Shown: in pieces, positions 35,381 to 45,326 of the stretch
How positions within the stretch are numbered: position 1 is the stretch's first letter
Layout: each line of letters opens with the position of its first letter
NCBI GenBank assembly: GCA_036365515.1
Contig: CM070877.1
Coordinates: forward strand, 5,217,001 to 5,281,000
Direction of reading: 5' to 3'
Origin: Torymus aiolomorphi
Lineage: Eukaryota; Arthropoda; Insecta; Hymenoptera; Torymidae
Length of the DNA stretch: 64,000 bases
Translations under genes and position numbers: made by a program
Notes under the pieces: model-generated
Seen by the model: the letters and a program-made list of their open reading frames with translations, nothing else
Told to the model about the DNA's origin: nothing
Database searches by the model: none

Positions 35381-35726
35381 TTACTCATCATTAAGAAAAT
35401 AAACAAAACAATAATTTTGAACTGACTTGTGAAGGTGAATTAAAACTGCAACAGAGTGTTTGCATTTTCCCAAAGTACCAGCTTTACAAGAGCACACACA
35501 ATGAATGATATTTTCATCAGCACATACATTTGAAGAGATCTTTACTCTTATTTCATGAGGAGATTCTTGTAAACCTGACGTTTTTAGGCAGAGTGCTATT
35601 ATCTCTGCTGAGCAATCATTACTTTCTTTGGCTAACCCACAAAATATATGATTAGCCTTATAAACTCTTTCGCCTTCCACATAAGGCCTTGTTCTATTGC
35701 CAATATATCTGATAATATCAGACAAA
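35381..35726 (-). pseudogene. SWIM zinc-finger protein gene, split by BEL/Pao
   Basis: Minus-strand frame. The first 10 codons lie beyond the retrotransposon (ATG at 43541) and the rest here. It encodes PYVEGERVYKANHI, then HEIRVKISSNVC, then a SWIM-type zinc-binding signature (C-x-C, then C-K-H within CVCSCKAGTLGKCKHSVAV). SWIM domains occur in transposase-related and DNA/RNA-binding proteins; similar insect proteins often belong to mobile elements. After HLHKSVQNY the frame ends in non-conserved sequence, so more exons are missing or were lost. As it stands the gene is interrupted by 7.8 kb. Confidence 0.7.
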
Positions 35727-36425
35727 TGTTACGTCGTAACCTGTACTTATGTCCGAGCGTGCGGTCGAGCGGTCATGAACGCGACACGAGGTGGCAGCAC
35801 TTGTCAGGCATTTCCCCCCGCTCGAACCGGCGAGCTCCCGCTGAGTAACGAGGCGATAGGTGAATTCATTCGTAATCTAACGTTAGGCGCGCGAAGAGCT
35901 CTCGCGACTTAGCAACATTGTTACGTTGTTATTACGTTTTGCATTAGGGCTTAATAACTATCAAGATGATGTCACAGCGTGACATCATTTAACAATTAAC
36001 AACAAATTTCGCAAAGGTGCGTACAGCGAAACCATCGTCGATCGACCGCCGATTTGGCATCAACATATCGCCTGCCTAGAACAATAAAAAACAAAGAAAC
36101 TGTGTGCAAGTGTGAGTGCATAAACAAAAGTGATCACGCGATCGCGTCAGTAAAAATAAGGTGCGGCCACGAGGCCATATAATAAATTGATATTCGTGCG
36201 TATAAACGCATTCTCTGTAATCACATTGTGTACCGTGTGGACATTCACGTTATAACTTTTCTTTTAAAATAAAAAAGGGTTTTTTATGCCGCGAATGGCT
36301 TTTTCCCATAACTTTCAGCATTGATTTTCTTTTACCTGTGATTGTCTCGAGCAAAAATATATAACTGAAATAGAATGCAGCTGTCGATGCCACCTAGGGC
36401 ATGATAGTCAATATCATAGTAAACA
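35727..36425 (+). repeat. 5' LTR of the BEL/Pao element
   Basis: 699 bp, starting TGTTACGTCG and ending AGTAAACA, standard TG...CA ends for this group. It differs from the 3' LTR at two positions that I could find (near 35762 and 36402). Directly after it a primer-binding-like TGGTGCCTCC starts at 36428. Confidence 0.93.
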
Positions 36426-37202
36426 TTGGTGCCTCCTATGAGGTTTGAAGGACTTCACGAAATTCGCGAATGACATCACGTGTACACAATGGGGCTAGCG
36501 CGTTATTGCATGCTAGAACTAGAGTAATTGAGACGCATATAGATCCATGTATGTACTAAAGGAAATTCTTCGATCCGAATATCTTGTTATTCTCTACAAT
36601 AAAGCGCAACAAGAGAAAACATTAAGAAGGACATTTACGGAATAAGTCGCCGCTACTCTTGCATCATCTTCACCGCCGCTGTCACTCCCGCTACAGGAAA
36701 CCTCATCATCCAGTCGGTCGCTGCATCGCGGGATTTTGTGAAGATAAGTTTTTCTCTTTGTTATTTGAAAGACAGTGTGAATTTTAGTAAATGTTACTTT
36801 TCAATCGAGTGTCGGAGTTATTGGGTACGTCGATTCCGGGAAATAGAAGAGAGCGCTAACGCGAACAGGCAAGTGTATGCTTCTGCCTCGTGTTTTCACA
36901 ACAGTCACTTCAGAAACAATCGATTCGTGCGTTAGGTTGTTTCACTGTTAGAACACAACAACAATGTTGATTATTTTTTTTTTTTTTTACATAATAGAAT
37001 AGCTTTCGTTATAGGATTTTCATTTTCTTTTTTTTTGAAAAATCAAAACTTTCAACTTTGTTTCTTTTTTATAAATCTAACCTAATCTAGCTTGGCAGAA
37101 ATATAGCTGTCAATTCATTGCTTGTTCATTAGTATTTAACAAACACTCATTTACATTTAAGATTATATTAATTGAATTTATTTAAACTCTAAAAGTCAAA
37201 TT
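36426..37202 (+). other. BEL/Pao untranslated leader
   Basis: Between the 5' LTR and gag. It begins with the primer-binding-like TGGTGCCTCC and includes a 65-codon open frame (36738-36935) with no recognised feature. It ends in T-rich sequence; packaging signals cannot be identified by eye. Confidence 0.6.
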
Positions 37203-38534
37203 TTGACAGGTAAAATGACTGACCTTACAAAAGGGCAACAGGAACGTGTGATACATATCGTACAAAAGGGGAGGTCATTCGAAACGCAACTAGTGAGATT
37301 AGAAACTTACTTGAAGGACCCGAAATGTGATCCATTTAATGCAAAATTACGTTTCGATAATCTTTCAACGTTGCACAAAGAGTTTTTAAGGTACAGCGAT
37401 GAGTTGTTGTTATTAAAAAATGATCATTCCCTTCTCGAAACTTTTCCCGCCGTCGAAGCCCGCTATTTCGATGTTGGCGCGGAGGTGATGAAATTGCAGA
37501 AGGTAATTCAGCCCGCTCTCAATCCTCTAGCTGAATCAACTCTGAACACCACTCTAATGAATAATCGTGAGACCCTAAAACTCCCAAAAATCAACCTCCC
37601 TACGTTCGATGGAACCCCAGATAAGTGGTTAGTTTTCAAAAACAAGTTTGATGCTCTCGTGCATTCTCGTAGTGATTTCAGTAATCTTGAAAAGATATCT
37701 CGACTCGAGGATTCATTGACTGGGGAGGCTTTAGGAAAAATTTCCGAATTTCTCGAGAATCCAGACCTTTACCCCCAAGCATGGGAAGCTCTTCTCGAAT
37801 CTTACGATCAAAAAAGACTACATGTAGTCAAACATTTAGATGCAATTTTTAACCTTCCAATAATTCCGAATAAATTCGCAGCTACAGATTTATCAAATCT
37901 GATTGATAAAACCAAACAGCATTTACACTTACTAAGCAGATTGGGAATAAAGATGGATGATCTTGTCATTATCCGAATTATGGAACGGCGCCTTCCTAAC
38001 TACGTCAAAAACAAGTGGGAAGAGACACTCGATGCTAACAAATTGCCAACTTTAACAGAATTTTACACCTTTATTAAAAACACTGTATTCAGACTTCATT
38101 CATCACAACAATCCCTTCCATCTGAGGGCGAAGGTCGAAAACGTGCCGGAGAGGTTATCTCACAGCCAAGAGCTAAAGGTTCTAAGACAAGTGCAAGGTC
38201 TTTCGTTACGGCTTCGAATTCATCTTCATCGTCTCATACTCCTTCTTCCACTTGTCCTAAATGCAATGATGTTCATCGGTTATTCAAGTGCCCTTTATTT
38301 CACAAATTTAGCACGCAAGAGCGTTGGGATTTCGTAAAATCCCACAAACTCTGTAACAATTGTCTTTGGAATCATGAATTGCCTTGTATAAGCAATAAGC
38401 GTTGCAAGAAGTGTAATAAACCTCATCATACCTTACTCCATAATGATAAAGGGGCACAAAGATTAAAGGAACAAAATTCTCAGGGACAGTCTAACGATGA
38501 TAAATTCTTTGCATCTAATACTCCAAAGGCATGA
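37203..38534 (+). CDS. BEL/Pao Gag
   Basis: A 443-residue structural protein that would form the cytoplasmic virus-like particle. The N-terminal half is helical; the central region (about residues 125-290), with LPTFDGTPDKWLVFKNKF and WEALLESYDQKRLHV, matches the DUF1759-type Gag domain of BEL/Pao elements. A Ser-rich linker leads to a zinc knuckle CPKCNDVHRLFKC (C-x2-C-x3-H-x4-C) and a second C-x2-C-x3-H-x4-H motif. An alternative start Met lies four codons downstream. It ends in TGA at 38532-38534 and pol continues in the same frame. Confidence 0.9.
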   Translation: MTGKMTDLTKGQQERVIHIVQKGRSFETQLVRLETYLKDPKCDPFNAKLRFDNLSTLHKEFLRYSDELLLLKNDHSLLETFPAVEARYFDVGAEVMKLQKVIQPALNPLAESTLNTTLMNNRETLKLPKINLPTFDGTPDKWLVFKNKFDALVHSRSDFSNLEKISRLEDSLTGEALGKISEFLENPDLYPQAWEALLESYDQKRLHVVKHLDAIFNLPIIPNKFAATDLSNLIDKTKQHLHLLSRLGIKMDDLVIIRIMERRLPNYVKNKWEETLDANKLPTLTEFYTFIKNTVFRLHSSQQSLPSEGEGRKRAGEVISQPRAKGSKTSARSFVTASNSSSSSHTPSSTCPKCNDVHRLFKCPLFHKFSTQERWDFVKSHKLCNNCLWNHELPCISNKRCKKCNKPHHTLLHNDKGAQRLKEQNSQGQSNDDKFFASNTPKA

Positions 38535-38537
38535 CTA
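38532..38537 (+). promoter_or_regulatory. TGA-CTA: likely stop-codon readthrough site
   Basis: The gag stop TGA is followed directly by CTA. Gag and Pol are in one reading frame with no other stop between them. UGA followed by CUA is a well-known leaky context in cellular and viral readthrough. The 51 bases to the first pol Met have no obvious stable stem by eye. Readthrough is inferred, not shown. Confidence 0.55.
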
Positions 38538-38585
38538 AGTCATTATTCGTACGCTTCTGTCGCCTTCCCATCCGATTCGCAATTA

Positions 38586-41500
38586 ATGACTACAGCAGTT
38601 GTACGGGTCCAAAATAAACAAGGAAATTTCGTCACGGCACGGGCGTTGTTAGATTCGTGTTTCACTGTTAATCTTGTTACTGAAAATTTTGCAAAACTGT
38701 TGAATTTACCTGCAAGGGTCTGTTCAGTTAAAATCGGAGCAGTTGACGGACTGTGCACTGTCTCGAAAAAATACGTTGAAGCTACAGTGCATTCAGCACA
38801 TAATAACTTTCAACAGAAACTCAACATCTTAATTGTTCCAAATATTGCTGACGCCGTGCCTAACGACATTTTCCCTCGTGAACAGTTCAAAATTCCAAAG
38901 AATATTCAATTGGCTGATCCTCAATTCCACTTGCCTAAATCTGTCGATATCTTGTTAGCTTCCAATATCACTATATCTCTTTTGTCTGTTGGTCAGATCA
39001 AACTCAGTTCTAAAGAATCAGAAATCATCTTACAGAAAACCCGATTAGGATGGATCGTTGCTGGAGGACATGAAAATCTCAATTCTTCGAATAAAACTTC
39101 GTGCAACGTCGTTAAACTAGACAAACTCATCGAACGTTTTTGGCTCATTGAAGATTTCGACCACGAACCTATTCGATCTCGTGACGAAGTCGCTTGTGAG
39201 CAACATTATGTTACTCACACGAAACGCGATCCTAGGGGCAGGTATATCATTCGCCTTCCTTTTCGCGATAACAAGTTTGAGTTAGGAGAATCTAGGACGC
39301 AAGCGCTTAAACGCTATTATGCTCTGGAACGGAAGTTCGAATCTAAGCCCTCCTTAAGGGATGAATATTGTAAGGTCATGGAAGAATATATCTCTCTTGG
39401 TTACATGACCCTTTGCGATGATACCGAGGACGGGTATTACTTGCCTCATCATGCCGTGATTAAGGAGTCAAGTTCAACCACCAAAGTACGAGTGGTGTTT
39501 GATGCTTCAGCAAAAACGTCTACAGGCATTTCGCTGAACGACACTCTCATGGTAGGTCCGACCATCCAAAATTCGATTTTCGAACAAGTCCTTCGGTTTC
39601 GTACTCATGTCCACGTTATCACGGCGGACATTGAAAAAATGTACCGTCAAATTTTAATTCACCCTGACGATAGAAAATTCCAGAAAGTTTGGTGGGCTTA
39701 CCAAGGCAAGCTTAGGACCTGGCAGCTCAATACTGTGACTTTTGGAACAGCTGCTGCTCCATTTCTGGCAATACGGACGATTCAACAATTAGCGCAGGAC
39801 GAAGGTCACGATTTCTCTCGTGCTAGTAGGCTTCTTCTACGTGACTTCTATGTGGATGATTTTGTCTCCGGAGCAAATTCCATTGAACAAATCCTTACTA
39901 TACGAGACGAAATGATCGCATTGCTAGCTCGTGGTGGTTTTCACATTAGGCAATGGTCATCTAGTCACCCGTCTGCGTTAGATAATCTCAATAGAAACGC
40001 TTTTAACTTAGACTGTATGGTTAAAGAAGAGCCGATTCAGAAAACTCTTGGAATCATCTGGAATTCCAAGAAGGATCTTCTGGAGTATGCTTTGAATCAT
40101 ATAGATCCTCGGGTCATCTCGACTAAAAGAAAGCTTCTATCGGAATTATCCAAGATCTTCGATCCTCTAGGTTTACTCGGACCCGTAATCTTGTATGCTA
40201 AGGTCTTAATTCAAGAGTGTTGGAAAGCAAAGATTACGTGGGACGAATCTCTTCCTCAGCACATTTTTACCAAATGGAAATTATTAGCAGATCAACTCCA
40301 ATTCTTGAAGGGAATCTCATTTCCTCGACGACTTCTGATCTCAAATACAATTAGAATCGATCTTCATGGATTCTGCGATGCTTGTGTCTATGGATACGGA
40401 GCTTGTCTGTATATTCGATCATCTGATTCGGTGGGTCATGTCGAAATCAATTTAGTTAGCAGCAAATCTAGGGTCGCGCCATTGAGTGGGCTCACTATTC
40501 CGCGACTAGAACTCTGTGGGGCTTCCATTCTCAAAAAACTTTACGTAGAATCGAGAGCTCAACTCGATTTTCCGATAGATCAGGTAACCTTATGGTCAGA
40601 TTCTACTATTGTTCTGTGTTGGCTAAAGAAGGCTCCTCATCTTTTGAGAACTTTTGAATCTAACAGAGTCGCAGATATTCAGTCACTAGGAGATCAGGTC
40701 AGATGGAAGCATGTGCGATCGGAGGACAATCCCGCTGACTCTCTTTCCAGAGGACAATTACCATCCGAATTTGTGAACAATGCTATCTGGACTTCCGGTC
40801 CCAAGTGGCTAACTCTTGATGAAACCGAATGGCCTCGATCGGTTGAACCATCACCATCTGAAATGCCGGGCTTCAAAAAGAGCACATGTCTACTCACAAC
40901 TTCTTCCTGCGAGGATATATATGATCGTTTTTCGAGTTTTGAACGCTTCAAGAGGGTGATTGTTTATGTCCTGCGTTGGAAAGGCTCGAAATCTAAAACA
41001 AAATGTACTCAGTTATTCCCAGAAATCAAAGATAAAGGGTATCGCATAGCTCAAATAGAGAAGTTGATACGACCAAAATTGTGTAATGAAATCGTCGAAG
41101 CAGAACGCCGCATATTGGCGATGATACAACGCGAAAATTATTCTGCTGAAATAAAACTTCTCGATACTGCTCGACATACAGATCGTGATGAGATCACCGT
41201 CCCTTTCAGAAAGGCTACCAAATTCGATGAACTGAATCCCTTTCTCGATGAACATGAGCTCATTCGTGTAGGTGGTCGCCTAAAAAGGGCAAAGTTGATC
41301 CACAATCAAAAACATCCAATCTTATTACCCAGCAAACATCATATCTCTGATATCATCATTCGTGAGTGCCACGAAGTCAACTTGCATGCTGGCATTCAAT
41401 CTACTTTGTACACTCTTCGAGAACGATTCTGGATCCTCAATGGTAAGGATCGAGTCCGAAGTATCGTTCGACACTGTGTCCAATGTATTCGTCAAAGACC

Positions 41501-42476
41501 CAAACTGGTCCATGCGCAAATGGCTGATTTGCCAGAAAATCGTGTCAACGAATCCCCACCTTTTTGTCACACAGGTGTTGATTTTTTCGGCCCTATCATG
41601 ATCAAAGAAAAAAGGGAGCGTAACAAGTCATTCCTCAAAACTTACGGTTGTGTGTTCGTGTGTATGTGGTCCAAGGCGGTGCATATCGAACTTGCGACCG
41701 ATCTCTCGTCTGAAGGATTCTTAGCTGCCTTTCGTAGATTCATATCTCGAAGAGGTGTACCCGAACATGTCTATTCAGACAATGGGACAAATTTTGTCGG
41801 AGCTAACAAAGAACTTCTTGAAATTTATAAGTTGTTTGAGACTTCTGATTTCCAAATTTCGATAGGTAATATCGTATTGTCCAAGAAAATTGAGTGGCAT
41901 TTCAATCCACCTCTATCTCCTCATTTTGGAGGGCTTTGGGAGGCAGCCGTAAAGAGTTTTAAACACCATCTTAAACGTATTTTGAAAGATCAAAGGCTCA
42001 CTTACGAACAAATCAATACTTTATTGATTGAAATCGAAGCCATTTTAAATTCTAGACCTTTATGCACTCTTTCGGCTGATCCCAACGATCCTCTCGCTAT
42101 AACCCCTGCTCATCTTCTCATTGGGCGACCTTTCACTTGCTTACCAGAAAAAAATCTTATTTCAGTTCCAGATAACCGATTGTCGACGTACAATTTCATC
42201 ACCAAGGCCAGACAAGATTTTTGGAACCGCTGGCACAAGGATTATCTGAACGAACTCCAAATTCGCCAAAAATGGAAAGAATCAACTGGCGAATTGAAAC
42301 TGGGATCGGTGGTTCTTCTGATAGAAGATAACGTCGCGTGCGGAAGATGGCCACTGGGTGTTATCACCGAGGTCTTTCATGGGAGTGACGGCATCGCACG
42401 AGTCGCCACAGTCAAGACAGCAAACGGAGTTTATAAGCGCAATATCACGCGCCTCTGTATTCTTCCTATTACGTAA
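38586..42476 (+). CDS. BEL/Pao Pol (protease, RT, RNase H, integrase)
   Basis: 1,296 residues from the first Met; the true N-terminus is probably the readthrough product. Order: aspartic protease (residues about 1-130, active-site-like LLDSC where DSG or DTG is canonical), reverse transcriptase (about 220-480, with VRVVFDASAKT and catalytic YVDD near 421), RNase H (about 590-760, with DSTIVLCWL and VRSEDNPADSLSR), integrase zinc-binding domain (H-x-H then C-x2-C, about 940-985), and the DDE core with D near 1063 (YSDNGTNFVG) and E in IEAILNSRPL, then a C-terminal domain. No stops or shifts are seen, so it is probably functional. The protease DSC may be normal for this lineage. Confidence 0.93.
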   Translation: MTTAVVRVQNKQGNFVTARALLDSCFTVNLVTENFAKLLNLPARVCSVKIGAVDGLCTVSKKYVEATVHSAHNNFQQKLNILIVPNIADAVPNDIFPREQFKIPKNIQLADPQFHLPKSVDILLASNITISLLSVGQIKLSSKESEIILQKTRLGWIVAGGHENLNSSNKTSCNVVKLDKLIERFWLIEDFDHEPIRSRDEVACEQHYVTHTKRDPRGRYIIRLPFRDNKFELGESRTQALKRYYALERKFESKPSLRDEYCKVMEEYISLGYMTLCDDTEDGYYLPHHAVIKESSSTTKVRVVFDASAKTSTGISLNDTLMVGPTIQNSIFEQVLRFRTHVHVITADIEKMYRQILIHPDDRKFQKVWWAYQGKLRTWQLNTVTFGTAAAPFLAIRTIQQLAQDEGHDFSRASRLLLRDFYVDDFVSGANSIEQILTIRDEMIALLARGGFHIRQWSSSHPSALDNLNRNAFNLDCMVKEEPIQKTLGIIWNSKKDLLEYALNHIDPRVISTKRKLLSELSKIFDPLGLLGPVILYAKVLIQECWKAKITWDESLPQHIFTKWKLLADQLQFLKGISFPRRLLISNTIRIDLHGFCDACVYGYGACLYIRSSDSVGHVEINLVSSKSRVAPLSGLTIPRLELCGASILKKLYVESRAQLDFPIDQVTLWSDSTIVLCWLKKAPHLLRTFESNRVADIQSLGDQVRWKHVRSEDNPADSLSRGQLPSEFVNNAIWTSGPKWLTLDETEWPRSVEPSPSEMPGFKKSTCLLTTSSCEDIYDRFSSFERFKRVIVYVLRWKGSKSKTKCTQLFPEIKDKGYRIAQIEKLIRPKLCNEIVEAERRILAMIQRENYSAEIKLLDTARHTDRDEITVPFRKATKFDELNPFLDEHELIRVGGRLKRAKLIHNQKHPILLPSKHHISDIIIRECHEVNLHAGIQSTLYTLRERFWILNGKDRVRSIVRHCVQCIRQRPKLVHAQMADLPENRVNESPPFCHTGVDFFGPIMIKEKRERNKSFLKTYGCVFVCMWSKAVHIELATDLSSEGFLAAFRRFISRRGVPEHVYSDNGTNFVGANKELLEIYKLFETSDFQISIGNIVLSKKIEWHFNPPLSPHFGGLWEAAVKSFKHHLKRILKDQRLTYEQINTLLIEIEAILNSRPLCTLSADPNDPLAITPAHLLIGRPFTCLPEKNLISVPDNRLSTYNFITKARQDFWNRWHKDYLNELQIRQKWKESTGELKLGSVVLLIEDNVACGRWPLGVITEVFHGSDGIARVATVKTANGVYKRNITRLCILPIT

Positions 42477-42812
42477 TTAATAAGACTCGGTATATAGATT
42501 GTAAGGGCGTTCATTAGTCTTGAGATTATTTTCAATGTAGTTGTAATTCGATTTTGTGATGGTTGATCAGGAGAACGGCCCTCCCAACGAGGACTGGCTC
42601 CATTGCCTGTCTGGTCTTCCAATTGCGAAGTAATCAAAGAATTTATCAGATTAGGTTAATCTTGTAAATATGTTAACATGCGATTTTAGATTGAATAGTT
42701 AATTTAGTTATCTTCATTATAGAATCTATGCATCTAGTTATAAGTTTTCTATTTTTTTGTTAACACAATCTGCTTCATAGTTTGAACTTTTTCGCAGCTT
42801 GCGCCGGGAGAA

Positions 42813-43511
42813 TGTTACGTCGTAACCTGTACTTATGTCCGAGCGTGTGGTCGAGCGGTCATGAACGCGACACGAGGTGGCAGCACTTGTCAGGCATTTC
42901 CCCCCGCTCGAACCGGCGAGCTCCCGCTGAGTAACGAGGCGATAGGTGAATTCATTCGTAATCTAACGTTAGGCGCGCGAAGAGCTCTCGCGACTTAGCA
43001 ACATTGTTACGTTGTTATTACGTTTTGCATTAGGGCTTAATAACTATCAAGATGATGTCACAGCGTGACATCATTTAACAATTAACAACAAATTTCGCAA
43101 AGGTGCGTACAGCGAAACCATCGTCGATCGACCGCCGATTTGGCATCAACATATCGCCTGCCTAGAACAATAAAAAACAAAGAAACTGTGTGCAAGTGTG
43201 AGTGCATAAACAAAAGTGATCACGCGATCGCGTCAGTAAAAATAAGGTGCGGCCACGAGGCCATATAATAAATTGATATTCGTGCGTATAAACGCATTCT
43301 CTGTAATCACATTGTGTACCGTGTGGACATTCACGTTATAACTTTTCTTTTAAAATAAAAAAGGGTTTTTTATGCCGCGAATGGCTTTTTCCCATAACTT
43401 TCAGCATTGATTTTCTTTTACCTGTGATTGTCTCGAGCAAAAATATATAACTGAAATAGAATGCAGCTGTCGATGCCACCTAGAGCATGATAGTCAATAT
43501 CATAGTAAACA
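42813..43511 (+). repeat. 3' LTR of the BEL/Pao element
   Basis: 699 bp, same ends as the 5' copy. The gap from the pol stop (42477-42812) is untranslated and ends in the polypurine tract GGGAGAA. Confidence 0.93.
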
Positions 43512-43676
43512 CAAATCAATAAATGATTTTAAGACGTTCATCGGATCACTACTTATTTTATTTTTTAATTAAATAATCTTTGATTCGTATACCGCTCATG
43601 CTAATCAGCCTGTGTTTATCCTTTAATAGGCAGTTCGAATTTTGGCCGCGAGGGGCGCTGACGCTGGTCTTAACAA

Positions 43677-44023
43677 GGCGTAGCCACCATTGTGGCTTTC
43701 CTTTCCTTTCGCCCGGCAGGCGGCAGCCGGCGTATTCAGTGAATCAGTGCGTGCTGGAAGAAAAACTTATACTTGCGAGATCAAGAATCGTATTTCGGAC
43801 GATCAACATTTATTCTTCCTTCTTTTCTTGGAAGTTTAACCGAGATAGAATATGGATTGCTCTTACTTATGTGTACCTGCTGTTCTAGGGATTTCGATAG
43901 TAACAAGAAAGCTGGAGTCTTGAATTTAAAAACGTTACAGATGCAAGAAGAAAGATGTATGTTGAAATATTGTATGAAACGTATTTAATATTTGATTTTT
44001 TACTGAAATTTTAGTCAGAAAAA
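43677..44023 (+). promoter_or_regulatory. WDR83 upstream region
   Basis: Contains GCGTAGCCACCATTGTGGC and a CT-rich stretch, then mixed sequence up to the start codon. No TATA box is obvious. The TTCTAG at about 43888 could be an acceptor of a 5' untranslated intron. With the element complex removed this would join the UTP18 upstream region (32189-32301). Confidence 0.4.
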
Positions 44024-44923
44024 ATGAGTGTAGAATACACTTCAACTCGCATATACTGCAACCAAGGAGCCATTAGATCAGTGAGATTTAGCGAAGACGG
44101 ATCTTACTGTATAACCAGTGGTTCTAATAGAAAAATAAAGCTATGGAACCCTTACAAAAGTGTTTTACTAAAAACTTATGCTGGTCATGGAAATGAAGTG
44201 ATGGATGCTTGCTCGTCGTGTGATCAAAGCCAAATAGCATCGGGCAGTGTTGATAAATCGGTTATAATCTGGGATGTAATTGCTGGAACTCCTATACGCA
44301 GGTTAAGGGCTCACACAGGAATTGTGACTAGTGTTCGTTTCAATGAATTGTCTACAATGGTAGTATCAGGTTCACAAGATAATTCTGTCATGTTGTGGGA
44401 TATTCGGGCAAAAACATTGACACCTGTTCAGGTTTTACCAGATGCAAAGGATGCTATATCCTCCATTAGGATTTCGGATCATGAAATACTGACAGCGTCA
44501 TATGACTCAAAAATAAGAAGGTATGACATTCGCGAAGGAAGATTCATAACTGACTGTATGGGTGAAGTCGTGACATGTGCAAGTTTTACTAAAGACAATC
44601 ACTGCATCCTAGTGAGCTGTGCAGATGGATCAATCAGATTGATTGACAAAGACACTGGTGAACTTTTAGGACAATATGAAGGTCTGTGTAAAAGTGATTT
44701 TTGCATGGAATCTAGTGTTAGTCATGATGATACAATGGTTCTTTCTGGTTCTACTGATGGACGAATCTGGGCATGGGAATTAATATCTCGAAAAGTTCTC
44801 ATGCATCTTTCTGACGAAAAATCACAGCAACATCCTACTATTTCTATAGCAGTACATCCTAGCAAAAATACTTATTTAGCTGCAAATGGTCAAGACATTT
44901 TATTATGGGAAAAAGAATCATAA
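44024..44923 (+). CDS. WDR83: WDR83 / MORG1 scaffold protein
   Basis: A seven-bladed WD40 protein of 299 residues in a single exon; human WDR83 has 315. The family scaffolds MAPK signalling, binds PHD3, and joins spliceosomal C complexes. Recognisable in order: QGAIRSVRFSEDGSYCITSG, KIKLWNPYKSVLLKTYAGHG (the W-N-P and Y-x-G-H-G hallmarks of this protein), SGSVDKSVIIWDV, TSVRFNELSTMVVSGSQD, DAISSIRISDHEILTASYD, RRYDIREG and LIDKDTGELLGQYEG. The start is a conserved-style N-terminus directly after an in-frame stop region. It faces UTP18 head to head, with the mobile-element complex between, and converges on BLOC1S3. Confidence 0.93.
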   Translation: MSVEYTSTRIYCNQGAIRSVRFSEDGSYCITSGSNRKIKLWNPYKSVLLKTYAGHGNEVMDACSSCDQSQIASGSVDKSVIIWDVIAGTPIRRLRAHTGIVTSVRFNELSTMVVSGSQDNSVMLWDIRAKTLTPVQVLPDAKDAISSIRISDHEILTASYDSKIRRYDIREGRFITDCMGEVVTCASFTKDNHCILVSCADGSIRLIDKDTGELLGQYEGLCKSDFCMESSVSHDDTMVLSGSTDGRIWAWELISRKVLMHLSDEKSQQHPTISIAVHPSKNTYLAANGQDILLWEKES

Positions 44924-44980
44924 TTTTTTAAATTAGAACAATAGTACTGTAAAATAATTGTAAATTTTGTAAATTTTTAT

Positions 44981-44986
44981 AATAAA
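44981..44986 (+). terminator. Poly(A) signal of WDR83
   Basis: AATAAA 58 bp after the stop codon. Confidence 0.65.
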
Positions 44987-45326
44987 GAAATCAGAAATTC
45001 TAAATATGTATGTACAATATTTATTGAAAAACTTTATAATTTCTCTATTACAAAATTTATAATTCAAACTCATATTGATAATTATAAAATAGTTTTAATT
45101 TAACAATAATAATTTATTAAAATATATCTACTTAATTTATAATTGCTTGTGAAAATTTTGATGAAACCATGTAAACAAAATTAGGCTCCTAGATTCTTGG
45201 TGAAAAATTTGTAGAATCTAATACATGGTTCTCTAAAAATATACATTGTTGTGCATCAATAGTTATAATTTTCTTTGTTTACTTGATTTCATCCTTTTTT
45301 TTTTATAAATAATGTATCTAAATGTT

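Larger units (their letters stand above)
35727..43511 (+). mobile_element. Complete BEL/Pao LTR retrotransposon
   Basis: 7,785 bp with two 699-bp LTRs, a 777-bp leader, gag, pol and a purine-rich tract (GGGAGAA) before the 3' LTR. Flanks read GACAAA at the left and CAAATC at the right, a 4- or 5-bp duplication (CAAA or CAAAT). The uninterrupted sequence in the opposite arm near 32447 reads TTGATTTGTCTG, confirming the empty site. Both reading frames are open apart from the gag stop codon. This is the youngest visible insertion in the window. Confidence 0.95.
32302..43676. mobile_element. Nested mobile-element complex with inverted ends
   Basis: The left end TTGTTAAGACCAGCGTCAGC at 32302 is repeated inverted at 43676. 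Homology between the arms continues inward for over 270 bp, including the first codons of a SWIM zinc-finger gene. Subtracting the BEL/Pao element leaves about 3.6 kb, itself swollen by hairpin insertions. No clear target duplication was found at the outer ends. It separates UTP18 and WDR83. The two arms differ by point changes and a short indel (near 32365 versus 43590-43610), so they are not a fresh duplication. Whether the outer 100 bp belongs to the element or to a duplicated promoter is open. Confidence 0.65.
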
